DNA of 20,561 nucleotides, taken from positions 1,026-21,586 of the forward strand of contig DHQK01000086.1 of the NCBI GenBank assembly GCA_002411085.1. The letters run 5' to 3'. The stretch's first letter is position 1; each line of letters starts with the position of its first letter. Shown in pieces: positions 15,848 to 20,561 of this stretch. The position numbers were made by a program, and so were the translations under genes. Origin of the DNA: Marinilabilia sp. UBA5340. GTDB taxonomy: Bacteria; Bacteroidota; Bacteroidia; Bacteroidales; Marinilabiliaceae. The notes under the pieces were generated by a model. The model saw nothing but the letters and a program-made list of their open reading frames with translations. It was not told the origin of the DNA and searched no databases.

Positions 15848-17134
15848 TTAAAATCTGGTATTCACCACATTCGAAAACTCAGAACCAAAACGGTAAGAAA
15901 TTCCCACATTGGTATAAATCTGATAGCTGGTAGACTGCGCTCTTTCCTGAAGCAGAAGTTCTTCCAGAGTTGCTTCTCCGGCAGGGATAGTCAACAAATC
16001 GTTTGTCAAATCAAGATCACTTCGAAAGCTTAGCGAAAGACCTTTGACCAGTCGCAAATTGAACCCGGAGTAAAACTCCAGCCGGTTGGCATCGAAATCA
16101 TGAAAATAATGAGAACCCTTAATGCCTCCCCAAAGGGATCCCCAGGGTTGATCAAAATCCACAGCTATGCGTAAGGCATGCTTAAAAAGAGTCTCCTGCT
16201 TTTTAAGAAATATCGTCTCCTCCAGGTAGTAATTCTGGGCAGCCCCCATGGTATATGCAAAAGTAATCGCTTTTTCTGTAGCTTCAGAATAAGGATAAAG
16301 ACTGTATTCAATACCTGGTGTGGGTTCTATATTAAATTCCATGTTATGAAAGGTGCTGGCCAGCATATTCAAAAACAAACCAGCAGACCAATGCTGCCCA
16401 AGACTGCGGATCATATATCCCTGAAAACCATGTCGATAATTATGACTCTCTCGCTCTCCGTCTTCCTCAGAAGTATAACTACTGTTATTCAGATTAAAAT
16501 AGGGACGCATTCTAATTTTCCACTCATCAGATACTTTATCAGCATAAAATCCCCAACGGGAGTTAAATTTGGTCTGGGATGCCTCCTTATACAAATTGGC
16601 CCCACCATAAATTTCAAAAACCCAGTTCTTCCAGGGATCTTCAACGGGTTTTCGATCCATAGTCATTATACTGTCACTGATATTAACGGTAATCAGATTG
16701 TTCAACCCGGTATTTGCCAGATAAGGCGCCAGTCCCAATTTCAGACGTTCTATCAATCCGCGCCTGGTATCGTCCTGAGTATTGGACGCTGGTGCCCAAT
16801 AAGTGATTTCATTATTCATCCCTTCAAATTGCTGACGCCCCAAAAAACTTATGACATAGTTTTCACCACCTGCACCTGATCGCTGACGATTGATTTTCAA
16901 ATGTACCTGCGATACCTGACGATCCCGAACATAATTGATTACCGGAAGTGACTCCCGAATGTATTGATTGAAATATGGAAAATCCAAAAAGACGGATATA
17001 ATATCAGCAGAATGGGCCTCTCCGGGCTCCTCGCAACCTCTTGCCTGTTGGGGTGTAACGACAAACAAGGTCGCCATAATAAAAAATAATCGAATTGAAA
17101 GATAAAATCCCAAAGCCCGTAAACGAAAAATCAT
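15848..17134 (-). CDS. Unnamed outer-membrane beta-barrel protein
   Basis: I recognise the pattern of an uncharacterised exported family but know no function for it. The 428-residue protein starts with a signal sequence of about 33 residues, ending at QQARGC; the cysteine lacks a proper lipobox, so lipidation is doubtful. A compact N-terminal domain (about 44-145) contains VFLDFPYFNQYIRESLPVINYVRDR, VHLKINRQRSGAGG, VISFLGRQQFEG and DDTRRGLIERLKLGLAPYLANTG. From about 170 to the end come alternating aromatic strands typical of a barrel (WVFEIYGGANLYKE, GFYADKVSDEWKIRMRPYF, YQIYTNVGISYRFGS), ending in phenylalanine. It is transcribed alone, with a consensus promoter at 17202-17232 and a strong terminator. 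It could be a porin-like or assembly protein; neither is shown. An internal start at M20 is less likely. Confidence 0.85.
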   Translation of the reverse strand: MIFRLRALGFYLSIRLFFIMATLFVVTPQQARGCEEPGEAHSADIISVFLDFPYFNQYIRESLPVINYVRDRQVSQVHLKINRQRSGAGGENYVISFLGRQQFEGMNNEITYWAPASNTQDDTRRGLIERLKLGLAPYLANTGLNNLITVNISDSIMTMDRKPVEDPWKNWVFEIYGGANLYKEASQTKFNSRWGFYADKVSDEWKIRMRPYFNLNNSSYTSEEDGERESHNYRHGFQGYMIRSLGQHWSAGLFLNMLASTFHNMEFNIEPTPGIEYSLYPYSEATEKAITFAYTMGAAQNYYLEETIFLKKQETLFKHALRIAVDFDQPWGSLWGGIKGSHYFHDFDANRLEFYSGFNLRLVKGLSLSFRSDLDLTNDLLTIPAGEATLEELLLQERAQSTSYQIYTNVGISYRFGSEFSNVVNTRF

Positions 17135-17190
17135 AGTAATAAAGTGAAGTTTTTAACAAATAACCTTTGGGAAGGGAATTTCTAATCTCA

Positions 17191-17202
17191 GCAATCGATT
17201 GC
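17191..17202. repeat. 12-bp palindrome at the predicted transcription start
   Basis: GCAATCGATTGC is a perfect palindrome immediately downstream of, and touching, the -7 element of the barrel-protein promoter, where the transcript would start. Its position suits a repressor site, but 12-bp palindromes do occur by chance. Confidence 0.45.
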
Positions 17203-17232
17203 AAAGATAAAAAGTCAGACTTAAAACACAAA
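17202..17232 (-). promoter_or_regulatory. Consensus Bacteroidota promoter of the barrel-protein gene
   Basis: On the minus strand TTTG (17232-17229), 19 bases, then TATCTTTG (17209-17202) fits the Bacteroidota -33/-7 consensus at every specified base and in spacing. Transcription would start near 17195, about 60 bases before the start codon at 17134. Confidence 0.65.
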
Positions 17233-17282
17233 AAAATGACCACAACCACTTGATCGAATGTAATTTAACAGAAAACCCTATT

Positions 17283-17303
17283 CCCAAAAAAAGTTTCCAC
17301 TTT
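17283..17303 (-). terminator. Weak candidate terminator of the acidic lipoprotein gene
   Basis: On the minus strand AAAGT, loop GGAA, ACTTT, followed by further T, lies about 22 bases past the stop codon of the lipoprotein gene. The 5-bp A/T stem is weak, so this is only a candidate. Confidence 0.25.
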
Positions 17304-17325
17304 GACACCTCACCCAATAATTAGT

Positions 17326-18525
17326 TTAATCCTCAAAAGAAACAAAATCAAAACTGGTACCATATTCGGATTCAAAAGCCCCTTGAAGTGAATAATTCTT
17401 AACCACCATGGTTACGGGCAATGGTTCTCCTGCTTCAATTCGTTTTACTCTCTCCGATCCCAGTGCTGCCCTTACCTCATCCTTGTTGTTAAACTTCACA
17501 TAAGACATCAACTTGATGGGTATTCCGGCTACTTCTATTTCTTTGTTCAAGGGTGTCCCTTCATCTGCCTGAAAAGTTAATTCATACCACATTTCATCAA
17601 AATACAATTTACCGGAGGTGAAAAAGGAATCTGACAATTCAAGAATAAAATAATCGTTGGGAACCAGTTCATGTTTAACAATGGTCAGCCCATCTATTAT
17701 ACCTCCTTCTTCAAGGTCCTCAAATTTAAGTATCTCTTCGGTTTCCATTTCTCCATCGGTATAATTGACCGGCTCTTCTTCAAAGAGGTAATAAGCTCCT
17801 TCGGCCTGCTCAATTCCATAACCATTCGCAAAAATATCATCTACAAAAGAGCGAAATTCATTATTGGCCTGATAAAAATGAAAATCACGAATATCGTTGG
17901 TGTAAAACAGCCCATTTTCGGGAGCAGCATCTGATTTACTGAGATTATCGATCCACTTCCAAAGTTCGCTTTCCAGTTCATTCTTTGTAGGAACCTGATC
18001 TGCTTCCGCCTTTTGCTCAGAAACATGAACTTCTGCTTCCTGGCCATCTACTGAAATCACCTCCATCACCTCCCCGCTAACTAAATCACGTGCATCAGTA
18101 TTAATTTCAATTCCGCTCACTTTTACTTTCACAGAATGCTTTCCACTTAAAACTTTCCCATCCGGAGATTGCTCAAACATTAACTCTGCAAAATATTTAG
18201 GCATTTCCTGATAATTCCTGAAATAAAGCACATCCTCCAATCCCAGGTCAATGAGATGATCATTCACTTTTATCTTTTCAGTTAGAAGCTGATTCTTTAC
18301 CCCATAATCACCAAGAGGACTGTTTATCACTTCTCCTTCAAGCAGGATCGTATCTTTAAAAGTAACAGAAAACCCCTCCTCGTTGTTACGGACTTCCTGA
18401 ATAGTAAGTTCACTCAAAGAACTTCCGGGTTGTAATTCAGATGCATTATGAACCTGTTCCGAAGAAGAGCAAGACACAATAAAGAACAGACAAACAGCAA
18501 ATAAAAAAACAGATGAATTTTGCAT
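17326..18525 (-). CDS. Acidic lipoprotein of unknown function
   Basis: I do not recognise this 399-residue protein. It has a clear lipoprotein signal: hydrophobic residues 6-18 and a good lipobox, FIVSC, with lipid-carrying C19, followed by SSSEQ; serine and acidic residues just after the cysteine are compatible with surface export in Bacteroidota, but this is not proven. The mature part is rich in glutamate and aspartate. It has alternating beta-like segments with recurring phrases about hydrophobic/acidic strands (SVTFKDTILLEGEVINSPLGDYGVKNQ, GKHSVKVKVSGIEINTDARD, SGKLYFDEMWYELTFQADEG, PLPVTMVVKNYSLQGAFESEYG), and an aromatic-acidic middle (about 190-265). No catalytic motif is visible. It starts 74 bp downstream of the potassium-channel gene on the same strand with no promoter consensus between them, so co-transcription is possible. 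Confidence 0.85.
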   Translation of the reverse strand: MQNSSVFLFAVCLFFIVSCSSSEQVHNASELQPGSSLSELTIQEVRNNEEGFSVTFKDTILLEGEVINSPLGDYGVKNQLLTEKIKVNDHLIDLGLEDVLYFRNYQEMPKYFAELMFEQSPDGKVLSGKHSVKVKVSGIEINTDARDLVSGEVMEVISVDGQEAEVHVSEQKAEADQVPTKNELESELWKWIDNLSKSDAAPENGLFYTNDIRDFHFYQANNEFRSFVDDIFANGYGIEQAEGAYYLFEEEPVNYTDGEMETEEILKFEDLEEGGIIDGLTIVKHELVPNDYFILELSDSFFTSGKLYFDEMWYELTFQADEGTPLNKEIEVAGIPIKLMSYVKFNNKDEVRAALGSERVKRIEAGEPLPVTMVVKNYSLQGAFESEYGTSFDFVSFED

Positions 18526-18599
18526 GAATTTTTGTTTAAGAATAACCTCATTAAATTCTGCTTTTTTAGTTGCACCCTGTTTGTTGTTTTGAAATATCT

Positions 18600-19388
18600 T
18601 CAGGATATTTTTTCACCACAATGGCTGCAAAAACGTGATTCAGATGCATTTTCGGCCCCACAACTACGACATTTGACCCTAACGTTGTTTTGGCGCGCTA
18701 TTTCTGAGGTAACGATTCCCGTAGGAACAGCAATAATGGCATAACCTGTGAGCATAATGAAGGAAGCGATGAATTTACCAAGGTCGGTTTGTGGAACCAG
18801 ATCGCCATATCCCACAGTCGTAATGGTAATAATGGCCCAGTAGATACTTTTGGGAATACTATCGAATCCTTCTTCGGCTCCTTCAATTACATACATCAGC
18901 GTTCCGAGAAACAAGACCAGAATTAAAATCGCAGTAAAGAATATGGTAATTTTATAGAGACTTGATTTCAGTGCTCCTGCCAAAGATCGGGCCTCGGAAG
19001 TAAAACGGGCCAGCTTCAATACCCGGAAAATCCGGATAAAACGTAAAAAGCGAATCACAAACAAAAGCTGAGTAGCAGGAAAAACAAAACTGAGCCACAA
19101 AGGAATGGCGGAAAGAAAATCCACAACGCCCCAAAAACTAAAGACATAGCGGTTTGGACGTGGACTGATATAAATACGTAAAAGATATTCCAGCGTAAAA
19201 AGCAACGTAAAGAACCATTCAACTCCGTTAAAAAAACCTCCCAACCTGCTGTCCAATGCAGGAACACTTTCCAGTAATACTGTCAGCACACTCAACAAAA
19301 TAGCCCAAAGCAATACTACGTCAAAAGTCTTCCCCGCTCGGGTATTGGAATAAAAAACTACGATATAAAGCCGGTTCCGCAATTGCAT
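18600..19388 (-). CDS. Voltage-gated potassium channel with C-terminal zinc ribbon
   Basis: This is an inner-membrane cation channel of the voltage-gated (Kv-like) superfamily. The 262-residue protein has six transmembrane segments. The S4 voltage sensor has positive residues every third position (R113, R116, R119, R122, K125, R128). The pore helix and the potassium selectivity filter TVGYGD (191-196) follow, then S6 with a proline-glycine hinge (AVPTG, 220-224). After S6 there is only a short linker and a CxxC-x10-CxxC zinc ribbon (C240, C243, C254, C257), where many bacterial channels have an RCK or cyclic-nucleotide domain; neither is present. Selectivity for potassium is inferred from the filter. 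The gene is divergent from the cation exchanger and lies upstream of the acidic lipoprotein gene on the same strand. Confidence 0.93.
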   Translation of the reverse strand: MQLRNRLYIVVFYSNTRAGKTFDVVLLWAILLSVLTVLLESVPALDSRLGGFFNGVEWFFTLLFTLEYLLRIYISPRPNRYVFSFWGVVDFLSAIPLWLSFVFPATQLLFVIRFLRFIRIFRVLKLARFTSEARSLAGALKSSLYKITIFFTAILILVLFLGTLMYVIEGAEEGFDSIPKSIYWAIITITTVGYGDLVPQTDLGKFIASFIMLTGYAIIAVPTGIVTSEIARQNNVRVKCRSCGAENASESRFCSHCGEKIS

Positions 19389-19552
19389 TTGCCCATTATT
19401 TTAGTTCGTTTCACAACAGTTATTTTCGGATAAATTTAACAGAAAAAAAACTATTCCCATTGCCTGCATCTATCTTGTTCCTTTTACCTGATCATGATGA
19501 ATCTTTATTTTGTAGTTTTACAACCAACTAAAACAGAAAAAACTAAACGCTT

Positions 19553-20503
19553 ATGCTCCTCTCCTTCTTGTTACTGATACTGGGACTGGCCCTTTTGCTA
19601 AAGGGTGGAGACTGGCTGGTTGGCGGAGCTTCAACACTGGCACGCCGTTATCATGTATCCGAATTGGCCATCGGGCTTACCATTGTTGCTTTTGGCACCT
19701 CGGCACCTGAAATGGTGGTAAACGTTTTGGCTTCTGCAGAAGGTCATGCAGATATTGCTTTTGGCAACGTGATTGGGAGTAACAACTTCAATCTTTTCAT
19801 TATTTTAGGTTTGTCTGCATTGATAGCACCAGTAACCGTAAGTGCTGGTACGGTATGGAAAGAAATCCCCTTGTCGCTGGTAGCGGCTATGGCACTGCTG
19901 CTTTTGGCCAATGACCAGCTTTATGGTGAAGGCCCTATGATTTTATCCCGCATCGATGGTATGATCCTGCTTCTGTTCTTTGGTCTTTTCCTGTTTTACA
20001 TCTATCGCAACATGCAAACCGACACCTATAAGGAAGAGCCAGATGGAAAACCCAGCCCCTTAATCAAAACGATAATCCTCATTGTTGCGGGACTTGCAGG
20101 GCTGATATTGGGAGGGCGACTGGTTGTAGATTCAGCAGTGGAGATTGCCCGTTTTTTTCATCTGAGTGAAAAGATTATAGGACTCACCATCGTAGCAGCC
20201 GGAACATCACTACCTGAACTTGTTACATCCCTGGTTGCGATAAGGAAAAAAAGCAATGACATTGCCGTGGGTAACATCCTGGGATCTAACATCTTCAATA
20301 TCTTCCTGATTCTGGGTATTAGTTCCACAATTAAACCGATGCCATTCAGCACTGTATTCAATACAGACATAACCATCCTGATCGCCGGCACAGTAGCCTT
20401 GTTTGTGACCATGTTTACAGGAATCAGAAAACAACTGGACAGATGGGAAGCCGCTCTTTTGATATTAGCTTACGCCGGATACATGGTGTTTTTGATCGGG
20501 TAA
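19553..20503 (+). CDS. CaCA-family sodium/calcium exchanger (YrbG-like)
   Basis: This is an inner-membrane antiporter of the Ca2+/cation antiporter family, expected to expel calcium in exchange for sodium or protons. The 316-residue protein has about ten helices in two inverted halves. Each half carries the alpha-repeat pair that forms the ion sites: GTSAPE (48-53) with GNVIGSNNFN (71-80) in the first, and GTSLPE (217-222) with GNILGSNIFN (240-249) in the second. The key glutamates E53 and E222 are intact. The two halves are joined by a short cytosolic loop (about 155-168, acidic), so there is no large regulatory domain. Length and motifs match E. coli YrbG. Which ion is exchanged cannot be settled from sequence. 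It is divergent from the potassium channel; upstream I see only a weak -7-like TATTTTG at 19506-19512. Confidence 0.94.
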   Translation: MLLSFLLLILGLALLLKGGDWLVGGASTLARRYHVSELAIGLTIVAFGTSAPEMVVNVLASAEGHADIAFGNVIGSNNFNLFIILGLSALIAPVTVSAGTVWKEIPLSLVAAMALLLLANDQLYGEGPMILSRIDGMILLLFFGLFLFYIYRNMQTDTYKEEPDGKPSPLIKTIILIVAGLAGLILGGRLVVDSAVEIARFFHLSEKIIGLTIVAAGTSLPELVTSLVAIRKKSNDIAVGNILGSNIFNIFLILGISSTIKPMPFSTVFNTDITILIAGTVALFVTMFTGIRKQLDRWEAALLILAYAGYMVFLIG

Positions 20504-20561
20504 TTGTTTTTTGAAGTTCCGGATTTAGCGCATTAACAAACAAATATAGCTCATACGATTT
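20504..20561. other. Downstream flank of the exchanger gene
   Basis: The last 58 bases are AT-rich and hold no gene, clear hairpin or repeat that I can support. A T run at 20506-20511 follows the stop codon but has no stem before it. Confidence 0.5.

Noticed and set aside
18592..18610. Inverted repeat AAATATC/GATATTT across the channel stop codon as a terminator
   Set aside because: In the direction of the channel gene the stem is followed by CAAAACAAC, not a T run. The T run is on the other strand, where no gene arrives.

Overview
The window looks like chromosomal DNA from a member of the Bacteroidota, probably a Bacteroidales/Marinilabiliales-type organism; the order is a guess. Supporting signs are a TonB-dependent receptor with an N-terminal carboxypeptidase-regulatory-like domain paired with a DUF4249-type lipoprotein, several likely promoters of the Bacteroidota form (TTTG, about 19 bases, TAnnTTTG), few Shine-Dalgarno sequences, and tightly packed convergent genes. 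I count 14 protein-coding genes. I saw no RNA genes, insertion sequences, phage genes or CRISPR arrays, and no gene that is clearly broken.

Layout. (1) 109-5799, minus: a three-gene RND efflux operon in the order adaptor, inner-membrane pump, TolC-like outer-membrane channel. (2) 6111-7907: two convergent EamA/DMT permeases whose stop codons are 3 bp apart. (3) 8152-12701, plus: TonB-dependent receptor, DUF4249-type lipoprotein and S41-family protease, probably one operon acting at the cell envelope. (4) 12702-15664, minus: rpiB with its own candidate promoter, then galK downstream of galT (a galT-galK operon that feeds galactose into the Leloir pathway; no galE or galM here). (5) 15848-17134, minus: a single-gene unit for an unnamed outer-membrane beta-barrel protein, with the clearest promoter and terminator in the window. 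(6) 17326-19388, minus: a voltage-gated potassium channel with a C-terminal zinc ribbon, followed by an acidic lipoprotein of unknown function. (7) 19553-20503, plus: a CaCA-family sodium/calcium exchanger divergent from the channel.

Most of this is ordinary core or envelope biology, and I do not see a defence system or other clearly new multi-gene system. The less explained signals are: two different arrays with a 7-bp period, each starting at the stop codon of an outer-membrane transport gene; an 11-bp-arm perfect inverted repeat upstream of galT; a 20-bp perfect palindrome overlapping the rpiB promoter; the unnamed barrel protein; and the receptor-DUF4249-protease operon.
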